Shown in pieces: positions 18,599 through 29,613 of a stretch of DNA of 64,000 bases. The position numbers and the translations under genes were made by a program. How positions within the stretch are numbered: position 1 is the first letter of the stretch; each line of letters starts with the position of its first letter. The DNA comes from Gluconacetobacter tumulisoli (lineage in GTDB: Bacteria > Pseudomonadota > Alphaproteobacteria > Acetobacterales > Acetobacteraceae), in NCBI RefSeq assembly GCF_014174155.1, contig NZ_JABEQM010000002.1, positions 186,001 through 250,000 on the forward strand, in the 5' to 3' direction. The notes under the pieces were generated by a model. That model made no database searches. It saw nothing but the letters and a program-made list of their open reading frames with translations, and was not told where the DNA came from.

Positions 18599-19807
18599 TC
18601 AGCCGCCGCGCCTGAGACTCGCGAGCTGGAGGACCACGGCGACCGCCGCCACCCCGCCGCCCAGCAGGGAAACCGCGGTCCATCCCGCCATGGTCCACGC
18701 CGCGGTCCCCGCGGCCGAGCCCACGGCCCCGCCCAGGAACATGGCCCCCATGAAGATGGTATTGAGCCGCGCCCGGGCCTCCGGCCGAAGGGCGTAGATC
18801 ACATGCTGGTTCGACACCAGCGCGCTCTGCACGGCGAAGTCCAGCACGATGACGCCCGCCACCAGACCGGCGATCGAGGTCCACACCCCGAACACGACCC
18901 ACGACAGCAGCGTCAGGACCGCGCCCAGCGCAATGACACGATGGGGGCCGTACCGGTCCGCCACCCGTCCCGCGACGGGTGCCGCAAGGATGCCGACCGC
19001 GCCCACGATACCGAAGAGGCCGGCGATATCCGCCCCCAGGCCGAAGCGCGGTTCCTGCAACCGGAAGGCCAGGATCGTCCAGAAGATCGTGAAGGCCGCA
19101 AACAGCAGCGCCTGCGTGACGGCCGCCAGGCGCAACGCGCCGAATTCACGCCAGATATGGACCAGCGAACGCATCAGCGCGCCATAGCCCAGCCCCGTCT
19201 GCGGATGGCTGCGCGGCAGGCTGGCCGCCATGAGGGCCCCCGCCCCGAGCGCCATCGGCGTGCCCAGCCAGAACATCTCGCGCCAGCCGAAATGGGTCGC
19301 GACGAAGCCGGCCAGCGTCCGGCTGAGCAGGATTCCGCCAAGGACGCCCGACATGACCGTGCCGACGGTGGCCCCGCGACGTTCGGGCGCCGCAAGATGC
19401 GCCGCGAACGGCACGATCTGCTGGGCAACCGTCGCCGAGACGCCGAGCAGCAGCGACGCGAGAATGAGCAGGCCGGCGTTCGGCGCCAGCGCCGCGGCAA
19501 CCAGGGCCATCGCAAGGATGGTGAACTGGACGATGATCAGACGCCTGCGCTCGATCAGGTCGCCCAGCGGCACGAGCAGGAACAGGCCGACCGCGTAGCC
19601 GAACTGCGTGGCCGTCGGGATCATGCCCGCCACGTCGCCCGGAAACGCGCGCTCGATCACGCCGAGCATCGGCTGGTTGTAGTAGATGTTCGCGACCGCA
19701 ATCCCTGCCGCGACCGACATCGCAAGGGTCGTCCCCAGGCCGAGCGTGCCGGTCGCGGGCGGATGGATCACGGGCGGATTCGGGGTGGTTGTTGCATGCG
19801 CCGACAT
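18599..19807 (-). CDS. MFS transporter (YnfM/drug-export type)
   Basis: A 402-residue protein with 12 hydrophobic segments. [26 protein letters not shown] is the MFS motif A region after helix 2, and [26 protein letters not shown] resembles arabinose/drug-efflux porters. Probably a proton-driven exporter in the inner membrane. It starts 18 nt after the Old Yellow Enzyme gene, forming an operon with it, and the divergent LysR gene is the likely regulator. Substrate unknown, but an electrophile or its reduced product is plausible. Confidence 0.85.
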   Translation of the reverse strand: MSAHATTTPNPPVIHPPATGTLGLGTTLAMSVAAGIAVANIYYNQPMLGVIERAFPGDVAGMIPTATQFGYAVGLFLLVPLGDLIERRRLIIVQFTILAMALVAAALAPNAGLLILASLLLGVSATVAQQIVPFAAHLAAPERRGATVGTVMSGVLGGILLSRTLAGFVATHFGWREMFWLGTPMALGAGALMAASLPRSHPQTGLGYGALMRSLVHIWREFGALRLAAVTQALLFAAFTIFWTILAFRLQEPRFGLGADIAGLFGIVGAVGILAAPVAGRVADRYGPHRVIALGAVLTLLSWVVFGVWTSIAGLVAGVIVLDFAVQSALVSNQHVIYALRPEARARLNTIFMGAMFLGGAVGSAAGTAAWTMAGWTAVSLLGGGVAAVAVVLQLASLRRGG

Positions 19808-19825
19808 GGCAGGTCTCCCGACGCT

Positions 19826-20956
19826 TCAGGCCGTGGTGGTCAGAAAGGGATAGTCGGTATATCCACGGGCATCGCCGCCGTAGAAACTCGCCCGATCGTA
19901 ACGGTTCATGGGGTTCCCGTTCCGCAATCTCCGCGGAAGGTCGGGGTTGGCGATGAAGAGCCGTCCGAACGCGATCGCGTCGGCGCGCGACGCCGCCAAT
20001 GCGTGCCGGGCGGTATCGCCGACATACCCGCCGGCCGAAATGACCCGGCCGCCGAATGCCCGTTTCAGCAGCGCCCCGGCATCCGGCGCGTCCGCGTCGA
20101 TGGCATTGACGTCGCTCTGCTGGTCCGCGCGGGGCTCGACGACATGGAGGTAGGCCAGCGCGCGCCGCGCGAGTTCGCCGCCGACATGGGCATGGAGGCC
20201 GGCCGGATCGCGATCGGCCATTCCGTTGTAGCGGCCCCATGGCGACAGGCGCACCCCGATCCGATCGGCGGACCAGGCATCCACGGCGGCGTCCACGACG
20301 TCGAGCAGGAAGCGTGCCCGGTTGGCGATCGAACCGCCATGACGATCGGTGCGCAGGTTGCTGCTGTCCTGCAGGAACTGGTCGATCAGGTAGCCATTGG
20401 CGGCGTGGATCTCGACCCCGTCGAACCCCGCGTCGCGCGCATTGCGCACGGCCCGGGCGAAGGTCGCGACAATGGCAGGAATCTCCTCGGATTCCAGCGC
20501 GCGGGGAAGCACGAGCGCCGCATCGCCGCCATGGACGTCCAGGTGGCGCAGACCCGGCGGCAGGATGGCCGAGGGCGCGACGGGCGTCGCCCCGGCCGGT
20601 TGCATCGACGGGTGGGAGATCCGGCCCGTATGCCAGATCTGCAGGACGATGAGGCCGCCCCTGCCATGCACGGCATCGGTGATATGGCGCCAGCCATCGA
20701 TCTGGTCGTCGCTGTAGATGCCGGGAACCCCCGGATAGCCCCGCGCCTGCGCGCTGATATCCGTGGCCTCGGTGATGATCAGGCCGCCGCGGCTGGCACG
20801 CTGCCGGTAATAGAGCTCATTGATCGCCTGCGGGACATCGCCCGGCTGGCCGGAGCGCATGCGGGTCAGCGGCGCCATGACGACACGGTGGGCAAGCGAC
20901 AGCGCGCCGAGGCGAACCGGAGCAAAAAGCGGATCGGAGTCTGGATGATCATTCAT
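19826..20956 (-). CDS. NADH:flavin oxidoreductase, Old Yellow Enzyme family (NemA-like)
   Basis: A 376-residue FMN enzyme. LFAPVRLGALSLAHRVVMAPLTRMRS, VLQIWHTGRISHPSMQPAG, the catalytic pair in GFDGVEIHAANGYLIDQF and the C-terminal VISAGGYVGD and AIAFGRLFIANPDLPRRL are all hallmarks. These enzymes reduce activated alkenes and nitro compounds with NAD(P)H. The frame extends upstream but that part is antisense to the LysR gene; the ATG at 20956 fits the family. It forms an operon with the MFS gene and faces a LysR regulator. Confidence 0.92.
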   Translation of the reverse strand: MNDHPDSDPLFAPVRLGALSLAHRVVMAPLTRMRSGQPGDVPQAINELYYRQRASRGGLIITEATDISAQARGYPGVPGIYSDDQIDGWRHITDAVHGRGGLIVLQIWHTGRISHPSMQPAGATPVAPSAILPPGLRHLDVHGGDAALVLPRALESEEIPAIVATFARAVRNARDAGFDGVEIHAANGYLIDQFLQDSSNLRTDRHGGSIANRARFLLDVVDAAVDAWSADRIGVRLSPWGRYNGMADRDPAGLHAHVGGELARRALAYLHVVEPRADQQSDVNAIDADAPDAGALLKRAFGGRVISAGGYVGDTARHALAASRADAIAFGRLFIANPDLPRRLRNGNPMNRYDRASFYGGDARGYTDYPFLTTTA

Positions 20957-21055
20957 GATCGGTGTCCCATCAATTCGGGACCCGACATCTAGGTGAATAT
21001 CATATCGTGATGTAGTTATACGAACATATATGCCGCCATAACGATCGGGGATATA

Positions 21056-21988
21056 ATGGAACTGGAGAGGCTCGCCGTCCTCGTCGAGGCCGCCCGAGCG
21101 GGCAGCCTCGCTGCCGCCGCCCGCCGGCTGGGCATCTCTCCGATGGTCGCCACGCGCCGCCTTGCCGCGCTGGAGGACGATCTCGGGGTCCGCCTCATGC
21201 ATCGCACGACCCGGTCGATCGCCCTGACGCCGGAGGGCGAGGCATTCCTGCCCCATGCGCAGGCGCTGCTCGAGGACGCAGCCATCGCGCGGGCCAGCGT
21301 CAGGCCCGTCGGTGACGGTGTCTCCGGCGTGCTGCGGATCACGGCCTCCTTTCCCTTCGGGCGCAAGGTCCTCGGGCCGCTCATCGCGGACCTCATGCGC
21401 GCGAACCCGGACCTGCGGGTCGATCTTCTCCTGACCGACAGCATCGTCGATATCGTCGCGCAGGGAATCGACGTCGCGGTACGGATCGCGGCACTTCAGG
21501 AAAACGGCCTGATCGCCAGACGTGTCGGCGACAGCCCGCGCGGCCTCTTCGCCGCCCCCTCCTATCTCGCGGAACAGGGGGTGCCGCGCACGGTCGCCGA
21601 CCTCGCGCGCCACCAGTGCCTGCTCATCACCGGCGCATCGCACTGGGATTTCTCACGCCCGGGCAGCACGCGCGTGAAGGCGGCGGGCCGTTTCACCGCC
21701 AGTTCGGTGGATGCCCTGCACCAGGCGTGCCTCAGCGGCCTTGGCATCGCCAATCTCTCGGAATGGTACGTCCACGACGACCTGCGTCGGGGCCTCCTTG
21801 TCCCGGTCGAACTCACCGACGGAGGACCGGAGCCACTGTCGGTCTGGGCCGTCTATCCGACCACACGCCTGGTCGCGCCCAAGGTCCGCGCCTTTGTCGC
21901 CGCGCTTGCCGCCCGCCTGCAGGAAGACCAGGCGCAGGCACGGATGCAATTTCGGCCCGCCCGTCCCCACCCCGGAACGGGAACCTGA
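21056..21988 (+). CDS. LysR family transcriptional regulator
   Basis: A 310-residue LysR protein with N-terminal HTH (LAVLVEAARAGSLAAAARRLGISPMVATRRLAALEDDLG) and the substrate domain typical of the CrgA/AaeR group (RRVGDSPRGLFAAPSYLAEQG). It is divergent from the Old Yellow Enzyme/MFS operon across a 99-nt gap that contains ATCA-N5-TGAT, a possible LysR half-site pair. It probably senses an electrophile or aromatic compound and activates the pair. Confidence 0.88.
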   Translation: MELERLAVLVEAARAGSLAAAARRLGISPMVATRRLAALEDDLGVRLMHRTTRSIALTPEGEAFLPHAQALLEDAAIARASVRPVGDGVSGVLRITASFPFGRKVLGPLIADLMRANPDLRVDLLLTDSIVDIVAQGIDVAVRIAALQENGLIARRVGDSPRGLFAAPSYLAEQGVPRTVADLARHQCLLITGASHWDFSRPGSTRVKAAGRFTASSVDALHQACLSGLGIANLSEWYVHDDLRRGLLVPVELTDGGPEPLSVWAVYPTTRLVAPKVRAFVAALAARLQEDQAQARMQFRPARPHPGTGT

Positions 21989-22091
21989 TGTCGTCAACAG
22001 GAGATTCCAGAGTGTATGACCAGGCCCGACTGGGAGGTCGGGCGTCGCGCCGGAGAGATGACGGTCCGACGCGGGGCACTTGCCGGACATC

Positions 22092-23321
22092 TCAGTATGC
22101 CGTCTGCCCCAGAACGATTCCGCCCAGCGCACTGATGCCGACCACGGCCAGCGGGGGCGCCCGCCAGATTGTCAGCAGCACGAAGCCGACGAGCACGATT
22201 CCGAAATCCCCCGCCGACTTGACCGAACCCGTCCAGACCGGCGTGTAGAGCGCGGCCCCCAGCAAGCCAACGACCGCCGCGTTGACGCCAAGCATGATCG
22301 CCTGGGCGATGGGCCGGCTGCGGAATGCATCCCAGAAAGGAACCGCACCGATCAGGATCAGGACACCAGGCAGAAAGATGCCCAGCAGCCCCAGGACAGC
22401 ACCGGGCACACCATGGGGCGATTGCTTGACGATGGCCCCGAGATAGGCCGCGAACGTGAAGAGCGGCCCCGGAACCGCCTGTGCCGCGCCATAACCGGCG
22501 AGAAAGGAATCGTCGCTCACCCAACCCGGGGTCACGAAGGCCTCGCGCAGCAACGGCAGCACCACATGGCCACCGCCGAACACGAGCGCCCCCGCCCGGT
22601 AGAACGCGTCGAACAGGGCAATGCCCTCTGGCGCGCCATGGCGAGCGAGGATGGGAAGGCCGACGAGCAATGCCAGAAAAAGTGCAAGCGCGATCGTCCC
22701 TGCGCGGCGCGACACGGGCACTTTGACCTGTCCACCATCCGACGCCCGTATCGTGCGACAAAGCCACAGGCCCGAAACGCCCCCCACGGCAATGGCTCCG
22801 ACCTGGGCAAGCGGTGAGGGGGAAAACAGCATGATGAGCGCGGTCATGACCGCGATTGAAGCCCGCGGCCGGTCGGGGCACAGCGTTCGTGCCATGCCCC
22901 ATACCGCTTGTGCTACGATCGCGACGGCGACAAGTCTCAATCCATGCAGAAGGCCGACACCACTCTGGCCGCCGAGCGCGCTCGCGCTATAGGCAAAGAG
23001 AACGAGCGCGACGGCCGAGGGCAGAGTGAACCCGGTCCACGCGGCGAGGCCACCGAGATAGCCAGCCCGCATGAGGCCAATGGAAAATCCCACCTGGCTG
23101 CTCGCCGGCCCGGGCAGAAACTGGCACAGCCCGACGAGATCCGCATAGGCATGCTCGTCGAGCCATTGTCGCCGGACGACGAATTCGTCGCGAAAATACC
23201 CGATATGCGCGATCGGCCCACCGAAGCAGGTGACACCCAGCCTGAGGAAGATGAGGAGGACTTCGCGTGGCGAGCCTGTCCGCTGCCCTTCCGGTTCCAT
23301 GCCACGCGGCACAATGGTCAT
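22092..23321 (-). CDS. chrA: Chromate transporter
   Basis: A 409-residue two-domain ChrA. The N-terminal half carries FLRLGVTCFGGPIAHIGYF and LCQFLPGPASSQVGFSIG; the C-terminal half repeats this as ALVFGGGHVVLPLL and GYGAAQAVPGPLFTFAAYLGA. About ten membrane helices in two antiparallel halves. It exports chromate from the cytoplasm. The gene lies immediately after the multicopper oxidase gene with a 42-nt gap, so the two may be cotranscribed. Codon use from here to about 28.1 kb is less G/C biased than in the flanking regions, by eye. Confidence 0.92.
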   Translation of the reverse strand: MTIVPRGMEPEGQRTGSPREVLLIFLRLGVTCFGGPIAHIGYFRDEFVVRRQWLDEHAYADLVGLCQFLPGPASSQVGFSIGLMRAGYLGGLAAWTGFTLPSAVALVLFAYSASALGGQSGVGLLHGLRLVAVAIVAQAVWGMARTLCPDRPRASIAVMTALIMLFSPSPLAQVGAIAVGGVSGLWLCRTIRASDGGQVKVPVSRRAGTIALALFLALLVGLPILARHGAPEGIALFDAFYRAGALVFGGGHVVLPLLREAFVTPGWVSDDSFLAGYGAAQAVPGPLFTFAAYLGAIVKQSPHGVPGAVLGLLGIFLPGVLILIGAVPFWDAFRSRPIAQAIMLGVNAAVVGLLGAALYTPVWTGSVKSAGDFGIVLVGFVLLTIWRAPPLAVVGISALGGIVLGQTAY

Positions 23322-23363
23322 CGGGTCGAGCCCTTTATCTTCCGGATAGATGCAAGACGGCCG

Positions 23364-24815
23364 TCATGCGTAGTCGAAGAGTGCCATGAACCCGAAATCC
23401 ATGTGCAGTTGCTGATGACAATGAGAGAGCGTCGGTCCCGGATTGTCGGCGACGAAATCGCATTCGAGTTCCTGAAATCCCCCCAGCATCACGACGTCCT
23501 TGATCACCCCGCCAGTTGATTTGCCGCCGATCCGGGTCAATTCGAAACTGTGCCGGTGCAGGTGCAGCGGGTGGATGTCATCGCTGGCATTGCGGATCTT
23601 GAGCCGGTAGCGCCGTCCCTCATGCAGCGTATAGCGCGGCCGCATCGTCTCCATCGAGAAGGCTTTTCCATTGAGGGTCCATTCGTTGAAGCCATCGCGG
23701 GCGGCGTTGTGCTTGACGATCGTCATCTCGATCGTCTCATCGGGCGCCCTGGCGGCACGCGGCTTGCCGAACCGCACGTAATCCCAGCGCGCGGGTCCGG
23801 GCCTGGCCCAGAGCGGCATGCCGCCTTGCCCCGCATACGCGACGACGACACCCATCCCGCGCCGGCGGTCGTCGTCGGCCAGGTCCCCCATGATCCAGAT
23901 GCCCGGGTGATCCATCCTGACGAAGGCCGAGACACGCTCTGCCGTGCCCAGCCACAGCACCGGAACCTCGGCCTGCGTCGGTACCGGATTGCCATCGAGG
24001 GCCACGACCCTGAAAACATGCCCGGGCAGGGCAAGACTGCGGATTTCGCCGGCGCTGCCGTTCAGGACGTGGAACAGGACGCGCTCGCCTTGCCTCACGC
24101 GGATGGGTTCGCCATGACCCAGCATCTTTCCGTTGATCCCGAACGATTCATAACCGACCTCGAATCCCCTGGCCTTCTCCCTGGCCGCCGCGTCGGCGGC
24201 CTTGCCCATCTGCACCAGTTCGGCGACCGGAGCGCCGGCCAGCACATCCATCGCCATGTCGCCGCCACGGCTGAAGGACGGTTCGAACTCCTTCAATACC
24301 AGGAATATCTCGCGATCATAGGCGCCGGGATTATCCTTTGGCTCGATATGGAGCGGCCCGACCTGACCGGTATATGTGCCGCGATTGAGATCGCCGCCCG
24401 CCGCGACATGCGTATGATAGAAGCGAAAGCCCGACGGCTTCGGCCAGAAGGCGATCCGGCGCATGCCGTGCGGCGGTATCGCGGGCGTGCCTTCCTCCGC
24501 CGCGCCATCGACGTCGCTGGGGATCATCTGCCCGTGCCAGTGCACCAGTTCCGGCGTGTCGGTATCGTTGAAGATATCGACGACGACCCGCCTGCCTTCC
24601 GTGAGGCGCAGCAGGGGGCCGGGAAACCGGCCATTATAGAGCGTGGTTGAGATGATGCGATCGGGCGCAAGCTCAACAAGGCCCGTGGCGATCCGCAGCG
24701 TGTGGTCGGCCTTCTCGCCGGGGGCGGAACCAGCGCCCGAGGCCCAGCCCGGGACCGTGGCCATCAGCGTCGCGGACCCGGCCAGCGTGAGGAGGGAGCG
24801 GCGATCCAGCGCCAT
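23364..24815 (-). CDS. Multicopper oxidase family protein
   Basis: A 483-residue protein with a twin-arginine-like signal (MALDRRSLLTLAGSATLMATVPGWASGA). All copper sites are visible: LVHWHGQMIPSDVDG, FYHTHVAAGG, the C-terminal HPLHLHRHSFEL, and LSHCHQQLHMDFGFM with the type 1 Cys. It is a periplasmic laccase-like oxidase, perhaps for Cu(I), Fe(II) or phenolics. The middle domain is shorter than in CopA/CueO and lacks a Met-rich insert. It precedes chrA on the same strand. Confidence 0.88.
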   Translation of the reverse strand: MALDRRSLLTLAGSATLMATVPGWASGAGSAPGEKADHTLRIATGLVELAPDRIISTTLYNGRFPGPLLRLTEGRRVVVDIFNDTDTPELVHWHGQMIPSDVDGAAEEGTPAIPPHGMRRIAFWPKPSGFRFYHTHVAAGGDLNRGTYTGQVGPLHIEPKDNPGAYDREIFLVLKEFEPSFSRGGDMAMDVLAGAPVAELVQMGKAADAAAREKARGFEVGYESFGINGKMLGHGEPIRVRQGERVLFHVLNGSAGEIRSLALPGHVFRVVALDGNPVPTQAEVPVLWLGTAERVSAFVRMDHPGIWIMGDLADDDRRRGMGVVVAYAGQGGMPLWARPGPARWDYVRFGKPRAARAPDETIEMTIVKHNAARDGFNEWTLNGKAFSMETMRPRYTLHEGRRYRLKIRNASDDIHPLHLHRHSFELTRIGGKSTGGVIKDVVMLGGFQELECDFVADNPGPTLSHCHQQLHMDFGFMALFDYA

Positions 24816-24829
24816 GATGCTGCCCGATC

Positions 24830-25171
24830 ATGAAGACACAGACTGGTCTCCAAACGCTTGTATCCTTTGGCGGGTTTCAGGGGGAAGGCGCACATCCACC
24901 CCGTCCGGACGACATCACGCCACGGGCGATCCCGACGAAAGATCCGGCCGAGACCGAGAGGCTGAAGAAAGCTGCCCGAAAGTCCGGATTCAAAAAGAAA
25001 CGCGCCATCGCGGCCCTCTCCCGACCATCCCCACGTCTCTCCGAAGACGAACCGGAGAGAATCGTCGGCGTATCATGGCGCGCGGCATCCGCGACGCCCG
25101 ATGGTGATTCAGCCATGCCCGTTCCCCGCGAAACGCCAGGCGCGACGGCCCACGATATCATGTTTTCCTGA
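24830..25171 (+). CDS. Possible hypothetical protein (113 aa)
   Basis: The frame opens 14 nt after the divergent multicopper oxidase start. The product is basic and Pro-rich, with a Lys-rich stretch KKAARKSGFKKKRA in the middle, and has no known domain. Third positions are not strongly biased, so coding status is doubtful. The rest of the gap to 25314 is AT-rich and contains only the probable promoter of the VIT gene. Confidence 0.25.
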   Translation: MKTQTGLQTLVSFGGFQGEGAHPPRPDDITPRAIPTKDPAETERLKKAARKSGFKKKRAIAALSRPSPRLSEDEPERIVGVSWRAASATPDGDSAMPVPRETPGATAHDIMFS

Positions 25172-25314
25172 CAAGAACCTGAACGGAATAAAATGATCCT
25201 GAATTTAAATAATATTGAAAACAACTCGCAATATCAGAATAAAATACATGTTGTCGCGTGGCGCCGCGCGCCCTAATCCTGGAGGTATATTCCCCAAGGG
25301 CAACAGGCCATCCT

Positions 25315-26010
25315 ATGTCGCGTCTCCATCCTCTGGCCGAACGCCATGCCGTCGAGAAACTGGGATGGCTGCGTGCGGCTGTCCTGGGTGCCAATGACGG
25401 GACTTTGTCCACCGGCAGCCTCATTGTCGGGGTTGCCAGCTCCCATGCGACACGCGGCAGCATTCTCGTCGCAGGCCTGTCCGCGCTTGTGGCCGGAGCC
25501 CTGTCGATGGCGGCCGGCGAATATGTTTCGGTCAGTTCCCAGGCGGATTCAGAGCAGGCCGATCTCGCCCGCGAAAAAGGGGAACTGGCCACCGACTGGG
25601 CTGGCGAGGTCACCGAATTGACCGGAATCTACCAGAAGAGAGGGCTGGATGAAGACCTCGCGCACCAGGTTGCGACCGCACTCATGAAGCATGATGCCCT
25701 GGGGGCGCATGCCAGGGATGAACTGGGACTATCCGATGCAACCGCGGCGAAACCCCTTCAGGCGGCATTCGCCTCAGCCACGGCCTTTTCCTCGGGGGCT
25801 GTGCTGCCCGTTCTGGCGGCTGTCCTGACCCCCGAGGCCTGGGTCTCGTGGGGCGTGTCCCTGACGTCCGTCGTGGTTCTCGCCGTCCTGGGCCTTGTCG
25901 GCGCAATCGCCGGTGGCGCATCGCCCCTGCGCCCCGCGCTGCGCGTAACGTTCTGGGGGATCGTGGCCATGGTTGTCACGGGTGGGATTGGTCGTCTGTT
26001 TGGTGTGTAA
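25315..26010 (+). CDS. VIT1/CCC1 family transporter
   Basis: A 231-residue membrane protein of the VIT/CCC1 (DUF125) family: ERHAVEKLGWLRAAVLGANDGTLSTGSLIVGVA, then SMAAGEYVSVSSQADSEQADLAREKGEL and three C-terminal helices. Eukaryotic relatives carry Fe(II) or Mn(II) out of the cytosol into vacuoles; bacterial members are presumed Fe/Mn exporters. The ATG at 25315 is chosen because family similarity starts there; a longer frame begins at 25258. It lies next to the ars genes in a metal-handling block. Confidence 0.9.
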   Translation: MSRLHPLAERHAVEKLGWLRAAVLGANDGTLSTGSLIVGVASSHATRGSILVAGLSALVAGALSMAAGEYVSVSSQADSEQADLAREKGELATDWAGEVTELTGIYQKRGLDEDLAHQVATALMKHDALGAHARDELGLSDATAAKPLQAAFASATAFSSGAVLPVLAAVLTPEAWVSWGVSLTSVVVLAVLGLVGAIAGGASPLRPALRVTFWGIVAMVVTGGIGRLFGV

Positions 26011-26063
26011 CGCGGTATCCGGTATCGGATGAGGGCCGTTCCAGGCCATCTTGACGGCCCCGA

Positions 26064-26087
26064 ATATATCCATAAATACGGATATAT
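26064..26087 (+). promoter_or_regulatory. ArsR operator overlapping the arsR start
   Basis: ATATATCC-N8-GGATATAT is a perfect 8-bp inverted repeat reaching into the arsR ATG at 26086. A -35-like TTGACG lies at 26051-26056 and TAAATA at 26073-26078 with 16 nt between, which would place the transcription start at or just before the ATG, that is, a leaderless message controlled by ArsR itself. Confidence 0.6.
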
Positions 26088-26439
26088 GGAAACGGAGTCC
26101 GCCCTGGCCGCCTTGAGTGCCCTGTCCCAGTCCACACGACTGGAAATCTTCCAACTGCTGGTGCGCCATGAACCGGAGGGCCTGCCCGCGGGTGAGGTCG
26201 CCCGCCAGCTCGACGCGCCGCAAAACACGATCTCGGTTCATCTCGCGACGCTGACGCGGGCCGGTCTGCTGACATCGACACGTCACAGCCGCCTGATCGT
26301 CTATCGCGCGTGCCTTTCCCGGCTGCGGGACCTGATGCTGTTTCTTGTCCGGGATTGCTGCGCGGGAAGTCCCGAACTCTGCGCGCCGCTGGTCACGGAA
26401 CTGTCTTCCTGCCGCCCTGCATCGGAATGCTGTCCATGA
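26086..26439 (+). CDS. arsR: ArsR family metalloregulator
   Basis: A 117-residue winged-helix repressor: LAALSALSQSTRLEIFQLLVRHEPEGLPAGEVARQLDAPQNTISVHLATLTRAGLL is the ArsR HTH. Cys residues in RDCCAGSPELCAPL and in the tail [11 protein letters not shown] could form an As(III) site near the C-terminus, unlike the alpha3 CVC site of plasmid R773 ArsR. The stop overlaps the arsC start in ATGA. It probably represses the arsRCB operon through the palindrome over its own start; the operon order arsR-arsC-arsB is compact. Confidence 0.9.
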   Translation: METESALAALSALSQSTRLEIFQLLVRHEPEGLPAGEVARQLDAPQNTISVHLATLTRAGLLTSTRHSRLIVYRACLSRLRDLMLFLVRDCCAGSPELCAPLVTELSSCRPASECCP

Positions 26440-26857
26440 CTGTCACGATCTGGCACAATCCCGCCTGCGGAACGTCGCGCAACACGCTGGGCCTGATCCG
26501 CAATGCCGGGATCGAGCCGACGATCATCGAATATCTCAGGACGCCGCCGGACCGGAAGACGCTGGTCGACCTGATCGCGCGCATGGGCATTTCCGTTCGT
26601 GATCTCCTGCGGCGCAAGGACACGCCCTACGAGGAACTTGGCCTCGATAATCCGACGCTGAGCAACGATGATCTGATTGACGCGATGCTGGCGCATCCGA
26701 TCCTGATCAACCGGCCGATCGTCGCAACGCCGCTGGGCGGTGCGCTCTGCCGCCCGTCCGAACGGGTTCTCGACATTCTGCCTGCCCCGCAGAAAGCGGC
26801 CTTTGCCAAGGAGGATGGCGAGAAGATCGTCGATGCGGCCGGAAAACGGATCGTCTG

Positions 26858-26858
<1 letters not shown>
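26436..26858 (+). CDS. arsC: Arsenate reductase (glutaredoxin-dependent)
   Basis: A 140-residue ArsC of the glutaredoxin-coupled type: [22 protein letters not shown] holds the catalytic Cys, and [29 protein letters not shown] has the substrate-binding Arg residues. It reduces arsenate to arsenite for export. The start at 26436 overlaps the arsR stop, and its TGA overlaps the arsB ATG. Confidence 0.94.
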
Positions 26859-28153
<1,295 letters not shown>

Positions 28154-28353
28154 CACGATCAGAAGATCTGCCTGATGCACGTCCGCACCGGAAATGTCCG
28201 TCCCGCGCAGGGAGCATCGCGAGCGTATCTGTCTCACGAAGACGGAACCATGCCCACCGGCCGACACACGCCCGCGCAAGCCTGACCGCCGCGCCCTTCC
28301 CATCGCGCCCATCCGAACCGGTATCATGTCACGGCCTTGATCGGCGGACATCG

Positions 28354-29613
28354 TCAGATCCGGATCGCGAAGGACGCCCCCGCGTCGGCCGCGGGCGGTT
28401 CCAGGGTCAGGCTGCCGCCATGTTCCTGGACGATCTGCCGCGCCAGGCTCAGCCCGATGCCGGTGCCCCCGTCGCGCAGCGAGAAGAACGGGCGGAAGAT
28501 CAGGGCCTCCTGCCCCGGGGGAATGCCGGCGCCGCTGTCACACACGCCGATCGTCACCTGGTCGGCATCGGCGCGGGCCGACAGCGCGACCCAGGCGGGG
28601 CGGCGGGGGCCGGCCAGCGCGGCCTGCGCGCCGTTGGTCATCAGCGCGATCAGGGCCTGGACCAGCAGGTCCGCATCCAGCCGCGCCACGATGTCGGGCG
28701 CCGGCAGCGCCAGGCGCAGCGCCACCTGCCGGTCGTCCCACCGCCCGGCGAACAGCCGCGCCGCGTCGCGCAGCATCGCGCCGACCGGCATCTGGCGGGG
28801 GGCGGCCGGCGGCAGGCGCGCCAGATGGCGATAGCCCTGGACGAAGCGGTCCAGCCCCCGGACGCGCCGCAGGATGGTGGCCAGCGCCTGCTCGACCTCC
28901 GGCGCCGCGGCCGGCGCGCCGGTGGCCAGCATCTCCTGCGCGCTTTCGGCCAGGGACGAAACCGGGGTCAGCGAATTCATGATCTCGTGGCTCAGCACCT
29001 GCAGGATCTCGCGCAGGGCGGTGGCCTCGCCGGCATTCAGCTCCGCCTCGATATCCGTCAGCGCCACCAGCCGCGCGAACGACCCGTGCCCGCTGCCCAG
29101 CGCGACCGACAGCGCGTAATGGCGCGCGCCCCCGCTCGACCCGCCGGCGCCGGTCCCGGGCCGGTCCAGGCACACGACGGCACGGCCCCCGGCCTCCAGC
29201 CGGCCCAGCGCCGCCATCAGCGCGGGCGGCGGGGCGATAACCCGGTCGTCGGTGCCGAACAGCCGCCGCGCCGCGCGGTTCGACGCCCGCAACGCCCCGT
29301 CGGTCATCAGGCCCAGCAGCGGCACGGGCGCGTGGTCCAGCATCGCGCGCAACGCCGCCGCCTGGTCGGGCCGGGGCGGCGGCGCGGCGGCACGCTCGGC
29401 GAGGCGCGCCGCCACGCGCTGCTCCAGCCGCGCCAGCCGTGCCAGCACGAACACCGCCGCCACCACGCCGCCGCCCGCCGCCACCAGCGCCACGGCATAG
29501 ACCCCGCGATGCAGGCATTCCACCGCCAGCCCGGCGCCCAGCCCCACCCCGGCCAGCTGCGCCGCCACGCCCCCCACGCGGCCGGAAACCGGGTACGACC
29601 GCCCGCCCGTCAC
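28354..29613 (-). CDS. Sensor histidine kinase
   Basis: A 419-residue kinase starting at a GTG that overlaps the response-regulator stop in GTGA. Two hydrophobic segments lie within residues 15-65, then a PAS-like region (LDHAPVPLLGLMTDGALRASNRAARRLFG). The phospho-acceptor His is in VLSHEIMNSLTPVSSL, the N box in ALIALMTNGAQAAL, and ATP lid motifs are DSGAGIPPG and GGTGIGLSLARQIVQEHGG. NtrY-like type. Its partner is the upstream response regulator, and the divergent efflux operon is the probable target. Confidence 0.9.
   Translation of the reverse strand: MTGGRSYPVSGRVGGVAAQLAGVGLGAGLAVECLHRGVYAVALVAAGGGVVAAVFVLARLARLEQRVAARLAERAAAPPPRPDQAAALRAMLDHAPVPLLGLMTDGALRASNRAARRLFGTDDRVIAPPPALMAALGRLEAGGRAVVCLDRPGTGAGGSSGGARHYALSVALGSGHGSFARLVALTDIEAELNAGEATALREILQVLSHEIMNSLTPVSSLAESAQEMLATGAPAAAPEVEQALATILRRVRGLDRFVQGYRHLARLPPAAPRQMPVGAMLRDAARLFAGRWDDRQVALRLALPAPDIVARLDADLLVQALIALMTNGAQAALAGPRRPAWVALSARADADQVTIGVCDSGAGIPPGQEALIFRPFFSLRDGGTGIGLSLARQIVQEHGGSLTLEPPAADAGASFAIRI

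Noticed and set aside
18296-20992. 898-codon plus-strand open frame
   Set aside because: It covers the MFS and Old Yellow Enzyme genes in antisense; the product is Arg/Gln-rich without domain similarity.
24877-25224. Minus-strand 115-codon ORF between the multicopper oxidase and VIT genes
   Set aside because: No domain, overlapping the other weak candidate on the opposite strand, and starting in the AT-rich promoter area of the VIT gene.
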